NCBI GenBank assembly: GCA_036936605.1
Contig: JAUPFV010000004.1
Location: 124,435,706-124,499,705, forward strand
Reading direction: 5' to 3'
Length of the DNA: 64,000 bases
Source: Limnanthes douglasii subsp. nivea
Taxonomy: Eukaryota; Streptophyta; Magnoliopsida; Brassicales; Limnanthaceae
The notes under the pieces were generated by a model that saw nothing but the letters and a program-made list of their open reading frames with translations, was not told the origin of the DNA and ran no database searches. Shown here one piece after another: positions 1 to 11,423 of the stretch. Numbering within the stretch: position 1 is the stretch's first letter; every line of letters begins with the position of its first letter. The translations under genes were made by a program, and so were the position numbers.

Positions 1-640
1 GGTATTTCATTTGCTTTATTGATGATTTTAGTAGAAAGGCATGGGTACAATGTATAGCTTACAAAGCTGATGCTTTTATTGTCGTCAAACATTTAAAAAA
101 TAGTGTAGAAAAGAATATAGTTTGTCTATTAAATGTTTGAGAATAAATCGTGGTGGTGAGTTTACCTCAAATGAGTTCAACGAGTCTTGTAAAGAGAATG
201 GGATCAAGAGACAACTTACTATAGCTTACACGCCACAACAAAATGGTGTTGCAAAGAGGAAGAATAGAGTTGCGATGAACATGGTGAGGACTTTATTAGT
301 AAAGAAAGATTTTTCAAAGAATTTTTTGCCAGAAGCTGCGAGTTGAACCTTTTATCTTCTTAATAGGTCTCCAATACGCTCGTTAAAAGACAAGACCCGA
401 ATGAAGCTTGAAGTGGTTTAAAAACTTCCGTAGAACACTTTAGGGTGTTTGGTTGTGTTGCACTTGCCCTTGTGCCCGATGCTCGATGAACAAAACTTAG
501 AGATAAAAGCCGAAGTTGTGTTTTATTCAGAATGAGTACAGAATCGAAGGGCTATAGACTTTATGATCTAGTAAGCAAAATAATCATAGTGAATAGAGAC
601 GTTTTTTAAGAAGATAAGAAGTGAAATTGGGATGAAATTT
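1..640 (+). pseudogene. copia integrase core fragment
   Basis: Reading all three plus frames gives FIDDFSRKAW at the left edge, then a region ending in AYTPQQNGVAKRKNR (about 217-270), the conserved end of the copia integrase core; the glutamate usually present in this motif (NGVAERKNR) is a lysine here. Downstream the FGC and RLYD motifs of the copia integrase C-terminal region follow (about 440-600). In a live element this enzyme inserts the cDNA into the chromosome. The longest clean stretch is 122-346, ending at TGA. Confidence 0.85.
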
Positions 641-989
641 GTGAGGAGCAAATTAATCTAAATTTAGAGTGAGGAACTGATAAAAATCTAGATGAACTAG
701 TAAAAAAGGTTCTTAATGATGACAAACTGAGGTTTCTGGTGCAGTCTCTCCTACCGCAGTTGTTGCTCTTATTGTCGATGCCGCACTCACTGCTCCAATC
801 ACTGTAACTTCATTTGTACAAGCTCGTGTAAGAAAACCACCAGAATGGATGAGTGATTATGTAACCAACGTAGTCAGAATCGAGGATGAGGAAGAACAAT
901 CTGAATTGTTTGCTACAGGATTCGACTTATTTCTCATGTTTGATCGCTTAGATTCTATGACCTATGATTAGGCAAGAAACAATGAAAAT

Positions 990-2153
990 TGGAGAACAAC
1001 TACGGACTCTAAGATTAGTTCCATTGAGAAGAATGGTATATGGGTTCTAATTGACCTTCCCAAAGGAGAAAAAATTATAGGAGTCAAATGGGCTTACACA
1101 ATCAAACTGAACTAACATGGAGAGATAGAGAAGTACAAGGCTCTCTTGGTCGCCAAAGGGTATGTACAAAAATATGAGATTTATTATGAAGAGGTATATG
1201 CTCTTGTAGCTCGTATGGACACTGCAAGAATGATCTTAGCTCTCCCAGCTCAGAGATGGTGGATTATCAATTAGTTGGATGTGAAATCTGCATTCTTTCA
1301 AGGAAAATTAACTGAAGAAGTATACGTAGAGAAACCAAGATAATATGAGCCGAAGAATGCAAAGAATAAAGTGTATAAGATTTACAAGGCTTTATATGGA
1401 CTCAAGCAAGCCCCACGAGCTTGGTTTAGCAGAATAGACATATATTTTCTCTATATGGGCTTTGAGAAGGATGCGAGTGAGCAAACGCTTTTCACAAAAT
1501 TCAATACAAAAGGTAAATGTCTGATTATTAACTTGTATGTTGATGATTTGATTTACACTGGAAATGACGATACAACGGTGAGATTTTAAAGAGTCCATGA
1601 TGAAGGAGTTTAATATGTCTAATTTGGGACGAATGGAATACTTCTCGGCTTGGAAGTGATGCAATTCGTAGATGGGATATATATTACACATAAGAAATAT
1701 GTGAAAGAAGTGTTGACGAAGTTTGAAATGGATGAGAGTAATTTGGTTATGAATCCAATAACTCAAGGATGTAAGATTCATAAAGACGAGAATGTAGTTA
1801 AAGTAGATGGATTATTCTACAAGCAACTGGTTGGAAGTATAATGTATGCGACAACAATAAGGTCAGATGTAATGTATGCGGTGAGTCTCATTATTAGGTT
1901 TATATCTAACCTAACTGAGCTTCATTTTGATGTTGCTAAAAGGATTTTAAGGTATCTACAAGAAACTATCAGCTATGGAAGAATTCATTACCATAAATCA
2001 GGAAACATAGAGCTTGTATGCTTTATAGAAAGTGACTACGTAGGTTGTGTGGAAGATAGAAAGAGCACATCAGGGTATACATTCATTCTTAGTAATGCAG
2101 TATTAGCTTGGTCTTCTAGGAAGCAACTCGTGGTCACTCTGAGCACAACATAG
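990..2153 (+). pseudogene. copia reverse transcriptase fragment
   Basis: The copia RT (RVT_2 type) is readable across frames. It runs from NGIWVLIDLPKG and GVKWAYTIK near 1030-1110, through LDVKSAFFQG near 1275-1305 and KALYGLKQAPRAW at 1385-1425, to the catalytic box LYVDDLIYTGND at about 1533-1568. The catalytic YVDD is intact, but stop codons at the LDVK region and a frameshift after 1585 disable the protein. The clean frame 1650-2153 carries the thumb and connection region with GSIMYATTIRSDVMYAV. It continues directly into the RNase H domain. Confidence 0.9.
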
Positions 2154-2480
2154 GCAAAATTTGTAGTTGCGGCATGATGTGCTTGTTAGATGATTTGGAT
2201 GAAAAGAACTTTGAAGCAAATCGGATATGAAGGAAGCTCAAGTCCAGTAATCTTCTGCGATAATAGCTCAACAACCAAGCTATCAAAGAACCCCGTGGTG
2301 TATGGTAAAAGTAAACAAATTGATGTTCGCTTTCATTTTCTGCGAGACTTAGTAAATGAAGGAGCCGTTCAACTCAAGTTTCGTGGCACACAATAACAAG
2401 TAGCATACATACTCACCAACTCGCTGAAGTTGGACACATTTCAGAAGCTTAAAAAGAATCTTGGAGTCCGTGAGGAACCT
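2035..2480 (+). pseudogene. copia RNase H fragment
   Basis: Motifs of the copia RNase H follow the RT: ESDYVGCVEDRKSTSGYTF, then VTLSTT followed by a stop where live copies read TEAEF, then IFCDNSST and the KQIDVRFHFLRDLV block at about 2310-2360. The domain would degrade the RNA strand of the RNA-cDNA hybrid. The block near the end (QVAYILTNSLKLDTFQKL, about 2398-2450) is the usual copia pol C-terminus. Frame is broken at 2151 and 2187. Confidence 0.88.
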
Positions 2481-2518
2481 AAGTTAAACTAGCTCACTGT
2501 CTAGTTTAGGAGAGAGAA

Positions 2519-2690
2519 TGATTAGGTTAAGTTAGTACCAGATTTTTACGATACTCTAAGGTTTTATTTTAGCTATTTGTTTCAGCACTATCTCTTTCTT
2601 ATAAGGCTATATAAGCCATATATTTTATCTATTAAAACTGTTTCCCTTCATTGATTTCTAAATGATGTTCTAATCTTTGTTTTGTAGCTA
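2519..2690 (+). repeat. probable 3' LTR of the copia remnant
   Basis: Starts with TGATTAGG immediately after the purine-rich tract GGAGAGAGAA, as expected for a 3' LTR. It holds a TATATAA box at 2608-2614. The right boundary is not defined because the partner LTR lies outside the window; 2690 is an estimate. Confidence 0.5.
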
Positions 2691-5095
2691 TGATAACCTA
2701 TAAAACGTTAGAATCAAACTAATTAAACAGAAAAGATCAAAATATAACTTGAGACTATCATAGAAAGGAGAAGAAAAACTCAATTCTGAAGACACCTAAA
2801 CATGAACCTTCTTTAAGTTAAGACTCGTTGAAGAGTCTAAAGACGTCCTTAATATTTTTCAAGTAAACTATGCTTGAAGAACCAACTTGCCATCAAAATT
2901 TGTATATCTTTATCTTTTACGATAAATATTCGTCTTGATGGTTTAAATGTCTTTGTTTTACCCTTTATTGGTAAATGTTTACATTGATAGATAATTGTCT
3001 ATTTTGACAAATAAATCTCTATCTTATACATATGAATATTTATTTTGTACACATAAATATCTACCTCGACAACTAAATAGTAACATGAAGTTGACTCTCA
3101 ATAACCGGCTTCAACTTTAACAAGACAGTTGATTTGAATCACCGTCTCGTTAAAGCAAATTTTATAAACTCCTCAACCTCAATCGACAAACATGTACATC
3201 CGTTTGTGTTTATTTGAAAAAAATAAAGAAAACGATAATTAAAACGTCAAATTGAAAAGTGGAAAAAAAAAAGAGAAATTTTATATATATTCAAAAGTTT
3301 ACATGCCACATTTAAAAGATACTTGAAATAGTTAAACGTATATCTTCTTACATAAATTAATCATTCGTATAATAGTTAAGAAAACGAAAACCAAACTTAA
3401 ATGTCAATAAATTGCATGGACCCAAATAAAAATAAAACCAAACATCAAATCTATTTTCTCAATACAGTTTCACCTCTAAACTTAAACAGATACAGATCTT
3501 ATAAATGCTCTAAACCACCGTACAAAATTAGTCTTTTGAATCAATCAACAATAAGCACTTATGTATATATTCTTTTACAAAACTAATGAACATGTCAATA
3601 AGTAAACTCAAGAGAGTAGGAGAAAGCACCAAAATTTCTATTGACTATTGATACCTGTCTCGCAAACAAAATTACAAAGTTTCTGGCCACCCATTTCAAC
3701 TTGGGGACTATGGTTAGAAAGTTTGGGTTGTTCAACTTGAAACTCTGTTAAGAAATCAACTAAAATCTGGAGTTTGATATCAATTTATGGCCCAAAGTAA
3801 ACACTCCTTTAGTTATGGCCAGTTTTTTTGTGCCACGACTACTAACATAAATAAATGACTTTCTAGCAGAATATACAATATGATAGACGGATTGACGGAT
3901 CTTTCCTTGCGGATAAGGTTTGCGGTGACAACATAGTTTGAACGGCAAAATATAAATATATAAACTTGCTAGAGTATAGTTTAGACAAAATCTCAAAAGA
4001 AGTAAGATGTTTGTTTATTTTATGAAAAACTAATCATATTCAGAGTTCTAGGGAAAGCGACTCGCTTCTTATATCTCTCCCAAATATCACACCGTTACAC
4101 TAAAATTTTAGTATGCGACAAGATAATAAATTAAAAGTACTCACATAAGAACTTGTCGCCCTAGTGTTTTAGAATCCTAACGTGTACCTCTTCACCTTTA
4201 TGGATTTCTTTCAAATTAATATTAGAATCAGTGTCTAAATCTCACGTTTTGTATCCCTTTTGGTCCCTAAATCCTAAGTTTTGTGTCATTTTTGATCTCC
4301 AGAATGTACGGAGGACTGATTGTGTAAATTTTTCAAAACGAAAAGGACGGATAGGAAACAAAAATAAAAATGAGAAACTAGTTTGGTATAAAAAGTAAAC
4401 ACAATAGACTAATAGTTATTTTTAACCTCATTAAAATCAAGACAACATAGAAGCGACATGGTTAGGTCATGCCTGCAAATAGTGTACATATTTGATAAGA
4501 TTACCATATTTTACCTCGGGTTAGCCAATTACATGCTTAATAATAAGTTAGGCATCACTGAGAAGTTTACTTACCAAACCCTACATGTATGAGCAAGCCC
4601 AAAAGCTGTAAAAGTAGCCTCATACTCATTTTTTTTAGAAGCACTATACCAAATTTAATCGGTTAATGATGATATAAATGCATGCTCCGAGATTTTTTTA
4701 TTAGAACGGGAAACCGACCCCTACTTGGGACTATCGTTAGAAATTTTCGGTTGTTCGGCTTGAAACTCTATTAAGAAATAGACTATAAGACTAGAGTTTT
4801 ATAGTAAAGTAGGGCTCATACTAGACCCCAACTTGACCTTGACCGATCATTGGGTAAAGCGACTAAAACTGTCTAGATTCTGAAGTAAATACCACGCCAT
4901 AAAGGACATTTACAAGACTAAAGACTCCCTAGTAAATACCACGCCATAAAGGACATTTACAAGACTAAAGACTCCCTTGAAATTATGGCCGTATTTTGCA
5001 AAAGCTTGAAACTTCGGTCCATTTAAAAAAGGCTGCTCTCATTTAAGTGGTCTCCATACTAGTATGAAACTAAGGGTGCACGGGTTTGCTTTTGG
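2691..5095. other. gene-free AT-rich stretch with scattered repeats
   Basis: No coding sequence is supported. It contains repeated blocks: about 100 bp near 3690-3790 is repeated in diverged form near 4715-4815, and about 110 bp near 3960-4070 recurs near 12025-12135. A perfect 47 bp tandem duplication sits at 4884-4977. Short open frames here lack any recognisable motif. Confidence 0.6.
4884..4977. repeat. perfect 47 bp tandem duplication
   Basis: Positions 4884-4930 and 4931-4977 are identical and directly abutting. The unit begins AGTAAATACCACGCC and ends AAGACTCCCT. The lack of any difference points to a recent duplication or recent conversion. Confidence 0.95.
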
Positions 5096-5773
5096 TGAAT
5101 CAAGGACACTTGTGTTTTATTGATATTATAGATTACAAAGCAAAAGATATTGTTGTAACCAATGTTTTTCTCTCTAACTTTCACCTAACCTTACAAATGA
5201 AACACTGTCTTCTTATATAGTAGTATTGGCTTGTAGACGTTTTTGGTTGTTACCTCTTCATTGATGCAACCTTTTCTGGCCTTCCAGACGCCTTTCAGAC
5301 GAGGGTATGTCTTTCGAGGCAATATTTTCATACAATGTCGGACTTCGCTCTTGTACGCTGTCAGACAAAATTTCCATACGTCTCGACGGCAATCGGGGGT
5401 GAAATAATAAAGGCTAAATGTTCATGGGTTGATGGTTGTGAGAGTATTAAGTATAAGTTTGTTGCGAACTCACCTTTGGGTACGACGAGGGTTCTCCCTT
5501 GTAGGACATCTAATAGTTAGTTTAGCTTATGCGATCATCGTTCATTTGCGTTCATCGGACCAGCCTTGGCCTTAAGCGAACATGTGGTTGCATAAGGCCG
5601 TTAGGACGATGTATTTCGTTGCATTTCGCTCATAAGTCGAGTCTCTTGAATTCGGGATTGTTATGTTCGCTTAAGACCGTTAGGACGATGTATTTGGTTG
5701 CATTTTGTTCATAAGTTGAGTCTCTTGAATTCGGGATTGGTTAACACAACTCAGACTTAATTGTGTTGTAGCA
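5096..5773 (-). repeat. 3' LTR of the 5.1-12.0 kb Tat-type element
   Basis: Matches 11424-11978 along its length, with shared blocks such as TTGATGCAACCTTTTCTGGC at 5262 and TTCTCCCTTGTAGG at 5491. It is longer than its partner because of an internal imperfect tandem duplication of about 79 bp (5594-5672 and 5673-5751). On the plus strand it begins TGAAT and ends GTAGCA. Many differences from the partner LTR point to an old insertion. Confidence 0.8.
5594..5751. repeat. imperfect 79 bp tandem duplication inside the LTR
   Basis: The block starting AAGGCCGTTAGGACGATG at 5594 is repeated from 5673, both ending with TTGAATTCGGGATTG. The right LTR of the same element has a single copy, so the duplication arose in this LTR. 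Confidence 0.85.
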
Positions 5774-6081
5774 GTAACTCTCTCCTACTTTGTTGCTTGG
5801 TTTCGAGCTAATGAAGTGTTTTCACTCACAGTTGGTATTTTCTCTGAGGTGATATCGCGTTTCTTTTTGTTTCCTCTTCTTTTGTTTCTCTTGTACCCTT
5901 TTTACCACATTTCATTTAGGTGATGGCCTCTCCACCCCTTTATATACTTTACAACCTTGTAGCTTCATTTCCATATTAGAACATCACTCTCTAGAAGTTC
6001 ACTTTCTCTCTTTAAAAACTACTTCTTATTTAGAAAACATCGAGTCAGTTTTCCCACAGAGCTGAACTTTCATTCCTTACA

Positions 6082-7154
6082 ATGAACCTTAAAGTTAAGT
6101 TTATGCATACAATATTGGGCTTCTCCCAAGATTTTGACTCAGAGCTAGTCATCGAGGCTATAGCCTACGTCTTATAACCATCTTCGCAATCCCTTGAGTC
6201 TAAGCGCACCTGCTACAAAGATGTTCCTGATGTGTCAGAGTATCATCATGACTTAAACTTTAAAAGTGTTCTGACGGTTGGCCAAGATTTTGCCGAAGCA
6301 CGGGGATCTCATACCCAAGTCACCTTTGTCGATATTTTGGTCCACATTTCTTGTTAATTAGAGAGAATAGAAAACTATACTGGAGCAAGATGGTAGAGAG
6401 AGCAAGGACCATACTGAAGATTCACAATACCTCAGATAGTTTTAGATGGGAAAATAGGGGGTGTCACTAGTGGTGGCTTCATGGAAGAATATTTTTCTAC
6501 CCATAAAGATGTTGTGCAAGTTGGGGAAGGATCGATTCCCGATGTGATTCCATGCTTTGTTTTCCCAAGTTTGTGGGGATTAAGAAGACTGTCGTTGCCA
6601 CAGATAAATCTAAAAAATCATATCGTGCAAGGGTTAAGAGATTTAAAGATTATATAATCAATGAAAATATAGCTTATATGGCTAGTTTCGAAAGGGTAAA
6701 CAAACTCAAGAAGTTGATAGATACACGTGTCTATGAGGTAGAGAAACGTCGTCTTCACGACATTCACCTTACGAAGAAGTATCAAGAGAAAGTAATGCTT
6801 CCGTACATGAGCCTCTTCTCCCAGTATGGTGAAGCCAAATCCATCCAAGCTATGCACAAACATTTCTATAACTTGGCTAACAAATCCCACCTTGATGAAC
6901 TCTTACATTATGACTTGTCATCTGCACCTGATGTGTCGGTTGCCTCTTTGTCCTGGACTTCCAAGTTATCTAAAGAGAAAATTGGAGCTGATATGGATAC
7001 CGTGGTCTCTTATCCGAATATCCTCATTGTTTTCTACAGAACCTTTAGCCATATTTCGTATGAACATCTCACGAGGATTTTGGAATGGTTGGTTTGTCCT
7101 AAGCCTTTGATTTTGGTGTATAGGACATATAGACACATGCGAGTGTCAAATTAA
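6082..7154 (+). pseudogene. antisense additional ORF of the Tat-type element
   Basis: This plus-strand frame lies between the minus-strand pol and the 3' LTR, where some Tat-lineage elements carry an antisense additional ORF. From ATG 6082 the frame runs with one stop (about 6172) to TAA near 6357. After frameshifts a 200-residue open stretch at 6552-7154 follows. That stretch is rich in Lys, Arg and Glu (ARVKRFKDY, VEKRRLHDIHLTKKYQEKV), is predicted largely helical, and has no motif I recognise. A TATA-like TTTATATACT lies near 5939. The function is unknown, and the identification as an antisense ORF rests on position and coding length. Confidence 0.5.
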
Positions 7155-7980
7155 ATAATATTAGCCCTAATTCATCAAAGCGTATAAGGCATAGGTTAAA
7201 GCTGGTTCTTCTCACTTTGTTCGTGAAGGCACCGTATCGAGGCAAAGACAAGATAAGTAAGAAGCTAAAACCCTTGACTGAGGCTAGCGATGATACAAGT
7301 ACTTCTCGGGATGCTTGATTGTAGCATACATTTGTTGTTTCTAATTGTTTGTGAGCTTGTCTTTCCCCATTTTACTGTATCCATTTCTTGGGGCCATTTG
7401 TGGTTTTTTGCGGTTGTTATACAGGTGTGGTGGCCCTTCGTTGTTTTAATTTTGTCGTGGGGGCATGCATACCCTTATTTGTTGCAAAATGAATGATGTT
7501 TTATTTCATTGAATTTTTTAAATCGACTATTGCATTAAAAAATAAGGTACGTTGATGTATGATATACTTTTACTTATCCATCATAGTTTGTTACACCTCG
7601 TCGCCTTTTGCGTTAGATCTTATGTTTAAACGCGTACTCCTCATGTTTCCCGGTTCAACTGTGAACTTCTTGGGTGGACTTATAATATTTGGGATATGTT
7701 TTGGAGGACGTTTGGATCCTTACTTTTACACCACGTTGGTTTGCGCGCGAATCATTTGTTTGTTTCTTTCTCTTTTAGTATAAGCTTTCCCTTGTTCCAC
7801 CAATTTTTCGATTTAAGTATCATGCAAGTTACCTATTTAGCTTATACCCACGTAACGTACAATTTTATGAAAGAGGGTACTTCTTTTCCTAACCGTTTAA
7901 AACACACCTTGAAAATGCAACGGTTTTTATTGATAAATAAATTGTAAAAGTAACCAAACATACAGGCAAGAAAAGTTTAA
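7155..7980. other. internal spacer of the Tat-type element
   Basis: Between the antisense frame and the end of pol. Several short plus-strand open frames (7290-7496, 7559-7783, 7696-7947) are rich in Phe, Leu and Val, as T-rich DNA produces by chance. No domain is recognisable. Confidence 0.5.
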
Positions 7981-7989
7981 ACATAATAC

Positions 7990-8700
7990 AAACATATATG
8001 CTCCATGTTCCATGGTTTATGAATTTACCTTCCGTTCATATCTTATAACCAATAGGTTCCAAGTCGATTGCACTCAATCACCCTGTAAGGTCTTTACCAA
8101 GTGGGTGTTAGATTGCATGCCCCTTGCTCTTACGTATGTTGGAAGATACACCTTAGTACTAGGTCCCCGACCTTGATGGGTGAATGTTTCAGTTTTGTGT
8201 CGTAGCATTGCTCGAACTTTAGTTTCATGGCGAATTTCCTCAAATGTGCTTCATCCCAACGTCCTTCCAATAGATCTAGATTCGCTCGTCGTCTTTAACC
8301 CTTGGCTGGTGTTAAAATTTGGAACATCGTTGATAGTTATTGTAATTTTATACTAAGTTTTTTGCGTAGTTGCGCATCCTGGGCCAATAGTATCCAAAAG
8401 TTAGAGCTCTGTGGGCTAAATTTTGATCCCCTAAGTGCCCATCGCATGCCCCCATGTTGATTTCTTTGAGGCAATATTCAGTTTATGTTGGTGATAGGAA
8501 TTTTAGGAGAGGTTGAAGATACCCCGTACGAAATAACTTTCTATCCACCATGACGAAGCATGCACCCCGCAATCTTAACCTCCGCACTTCCACTTTGTTA
8601 TTCGAATCATCGACAAGGTATCCCATTACCTCAATCATCCATGTTGGCAACTCTGTCAAGATTGTACCAATTTCTTTCACCTCTTATTTCACAAGGTATG
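7990..8700 (-). pseudogene. Tat-type integrase remnant, catalytic core deleted
   Basis: The minus strand reads the pre-integrase linker (WMIEVMGYL, then LRLRGACFVMVDRKLFRTGY at 8550-8640). Next comes the zinc-binding region with GDQNLAHRALTFGYYWPRM near 8350-8420. The sequence then jumps, within a few dozen bases, to the C-terminal domain with KLKFEQCYDTKLKHSPIKV and GDLVLR near 8130-8240. The catalytic core of about 150 residues with its DDE acids is absent. The enzyme would insert cDNA in a live element; this one could not. Confidence 0.8.
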
Positions 8701-8779
8701 ACTCCTCTTGTTTTTAAAATTTCCCTTGCTCTGCGCCTTTTTTAGCACTTCATTTTGAGGCGATGTGGTATGTCGTGGT

Positions 8780-9250
8780 GTTGAGTTCTCGACCAATCTA
8801 CTCTAAAATAGCCTTATCAAATCGACCGCTCAATTTTTTCACCTATTCTAGATATTGGATCATTCGGTTTTCTATTGCTTCATATTAGTCGAGGATCTGT
8901 TTTATGACCAATTGGGAATCACTCCTTATTCAGATATTTTCCGAGGTAAACTCTATAATTACCTTTAGTCCTTCTATCATGGACTCGTATCCGGCCTCGT
9001 TGTTTAAGGTTTTGAAATCAAAATCGATGGCTAGAATTACCTCTTCCCTCTCTTCGGTTGCAATGTATATTTCTCCTCCATCCTTTCATATTTAAGGATT
9101 CGTTTACATACATAATCCATTATGTGTTGGTGTTTTCTTCTTCAGAGGGCGTTTGTCCAACCCTTTCATACACAAAATTAGCTAATACATGCCCTTTCAT
9201 AGCACTCTAAGGAATAAGTTTGATGTCGAACTCACCTAGCTCAATAGCCC
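8780..9250 (-). pseudogene. second (archaeal-like) RNase H of the Tat-type element
   Basis: On the minus strand the motifs LNNEAGYESMIEGLK and IRSDSQLVIKQI appear near 8880-9020. These match the RVT_3 RNase H seen between pol RNase H and integrase in Tat-lineage elements. Upstream, near 9190-9290, the linker GRSTKWAIELGEFDIKL is readable. The frame is interrupted by stops. Confidence 0.8.
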
Positions 9251-10560
9251 ATTTTGTTGAGCGACCCGTGAATTCTTGTATACTCAAGATCGATCAGATG
9301 GGTGTGATGGTGGGTACTTGGATTGTGTGGGCTTAGAAGTACCTTCTTAGTTTTTGCGCGACCGTTACCAAAGACACTATGATTTTTTCCAAAACGGAGT
9401 ACCTCATTTCGGCCCCAAAAAGGGATTTTTTAACGTAATAGATTGAACTCTAAATTTTTACTCTTTCTACTACCATCGTGACGCTCAAGACGCATTCAGA
9501 TACCTCAAGGTACACGATCCGATTTTCTCATTTTATGGGGACTAACAATAGTTATGGTGATGCGGGGTAAGTTTTTATCTCTTTAAACGCAACGCTACAA
9601 TCTTCTTTTCATTCAAATATCCCATCCCTCTCAAATTTTTGAAGAAGGGAATGCACTTGTCTACTACCTTCGAGATGAATCCATTAAGTGTGACTACTCT
9701 TCCGTTCATCCATTGTACCTCTTTTATAGTTTGGGGAAGGTTCATCTCGTTTAGTTTTGTGATATGGTTTGGTTCAACGTCGATTTTTTTTTATGAAAGA
9801 TGAAACCAATGAATTTCCCTAAGGTAAGCCCAAAAAAACATTTGGTGAGGTTTAGTTTCATGTTGTGTTACCTTAGGGTGGATAAGGTTTCTCGAAGGTC
9901 TGCAAGGTGAGAATTATTATATTTATTTTTACCAACATATCGTCGATGTAGACTTCCATATCATGTCTCAAATTCTCCTTGAACATCTTGTTCACCATCC
10001 TTTAGTAAGTGGAGTCCGTGCTTTTTAGCCGAAAGAGCATTACTACATAGCAATACAGCCACTGGTTTGTGGTAAAAGAGGTATTCTCTTAATTCGGACG
10101 GTCCATTTTGATCTGGTTATACCTGAGATAAGTGTTCATGAACGATAACATCCCATGACTCGTGGTGGTATCTAAAATTTTATCTATCCGCGGTAAAAGG
10201 AAGGGATATTTCAGTCATGATCGGTTGAGGCTCGTGAAATCAATACACATTCTCCACTTTTGGTTCTTCTTTTTTACCACCATGGGGTTTGCTATCCACT
10301 CATGATATCTGACTTTCCTGATATGACTTCTTCTTTTGTTACACCAGCCTTAGTTGTGAATCTATCATAAGCTTATGGTTAGTAAAAGATTTAGGTATAC
10401 CTATTACCGAAGCGTTGTCCCATGCGAAGATATCCTCATATTCCCTTAGTAAGAGTATTAAACTCGTCCTCATTTCTACTCTAAATTTGTGGAGGCTCAG
10501 TACTCGGTTAGTTCATTTTCTGATGTGTACCTCTTCAAATTCCTATGTCACCTCAAACTC
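9250..10560 (-). pseudogene. gypsy reverse transcriptase and first RNase H remnant
   Basis: Minus-strand RT motifs include YCYVVMLF, STYYRMVNKMFKE and the catalytic box VYIDDMLVK near 9935-9960, with Asp-Asp intact. KFLGFLVS follows near 9795-9830. The RNase H end (PIRSILSIQEFTGRSTKWAIELG) leads into the second RNase H. Numerous stops and shifts mean it is not coding. RT copies the element RNA into cDNA. Confidence 0.85.
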
Positions 10561-10599
10561 GTATTAGTGCTCCTTCGGGTCGTCCACCACGATGGGAGG

Positions 10600-11044
10600 A
10601 TTCGAGGTATCATGCTGGTACATTCTCGTACGAGTTAATGTTAGCAATTGACGGGTTGGTTCTAAATCCTTTTGATCTTTCAGAGCATCTTCGTAACTTA
10701 CCCACTGGTGGTATCCCTTGATTACTCCTACTTCATCCGCCATAGTGTATTCTACTCATTCATGATAAGGGGAGGAGACGACGAAAAAATCAAACAGCCA
10801 AGGCCTTCCCAGAATAAGGTTGTAGGGGTATGGTGAATTTAGCACCAAAAACTCTGTCATGTCGGCCTGTGCCTATCTCCCGATCTTCTAGCATTATTTT
10901 TCCCATGGGGGCTGAAACTCTTCCGCCGTCTTCCATTATCAAGTTGGAAGCGGCATAAAGGATGATGTTAAAGGGAAATCCACCTTTGGGAGGGATGAAA
11001 AGCAAGTTTCTCACCGCCCTCAGGTCTATAGAAATTCTAGACAT
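10600..11044 (-). pseudogene. retropepsin C-terminal region of the Tat-type element
   Basis: Open frame 11044-10790 reads through PPKGGFPFNIILYAAS and then, across a frameshift, WLFDFFVVSSPYHEWVEY and GVIKGYHQWVS. This is the gypsy protease tail (live copies read ILGRPWL and STYHQ). The DTG active-site part is not visible. This is the most upstream pol domain left; gag is missing between it and the LTR at 11424. Confidence 0.6.
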
Positions 11045-11285
11045 ATCACACTTTTCTACCTCGACCCTTTATAGACAATATTGTATCGTATTTTCTCGGG
11101 GGTAGGTTTCTGAGGGCTCGTTGCCAGCAATATTTCTTTTTGACGGAGTCTTGCCTTCGTCTTTGTTCGAAGAGGGGCACAAGGGTATGACTTCTCGAGG
11201 GGCCTCCATCGGCACTATTATCTTATCGGTTAGAATATGTGGCTACGTCGTTCTCGATAATGGAACCAAAATGGTATGGAAAAAT

Positions 11286-11393
11286 CTCCCGAACATAAAG
11301 AACCGTAATGGTTTAAGTAAGTAAAGATCTATAACTAAAAATATCTCGAACCCAAAACAACCATAATGGTTTGACTAAGTAAAGATTTGTAAC
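11286..11393. repeat. imperfect direct repeat of about 50 bp next to the LTR
   Basis: A block at 11286-11335 (containing TAATGGTTTAAGTAAGTAAA) recurs at 11345-11393 (TAATGGTTTGACTAAGTAAA). It lies where the primer-binding site should be; I find no recognisable primer-binding site there, so the region is rearranged. Confidence 0.7.
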
Positions 11394-11423
11394 AAAAAAA
11401 TTCAAAAACTTAAATCTATTTAA

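Larger units (their letters stand above)
1..2690 (+). mobile_element. Ty1/copia retrotransposon remnant (INT-RT-RNase H-3' LTR)
   Basis: The window opens inside a degraded copia-type pol. The order integrase, reverse transcriptase, RNase H along one strand is the copia order; gypsy elements have integrase last. Stops and frameshifts break the frame many times (for example after 346, near 990 and near 1590), so it is not coding now. A purine-rich stretch near 2507-2518 is followed by TGATTAGG, which I take as the polypurine tract and the start of the 3' LTR. The 5' LTR, gag and protease lie outside the window or are lost. Confidence 0.9.
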
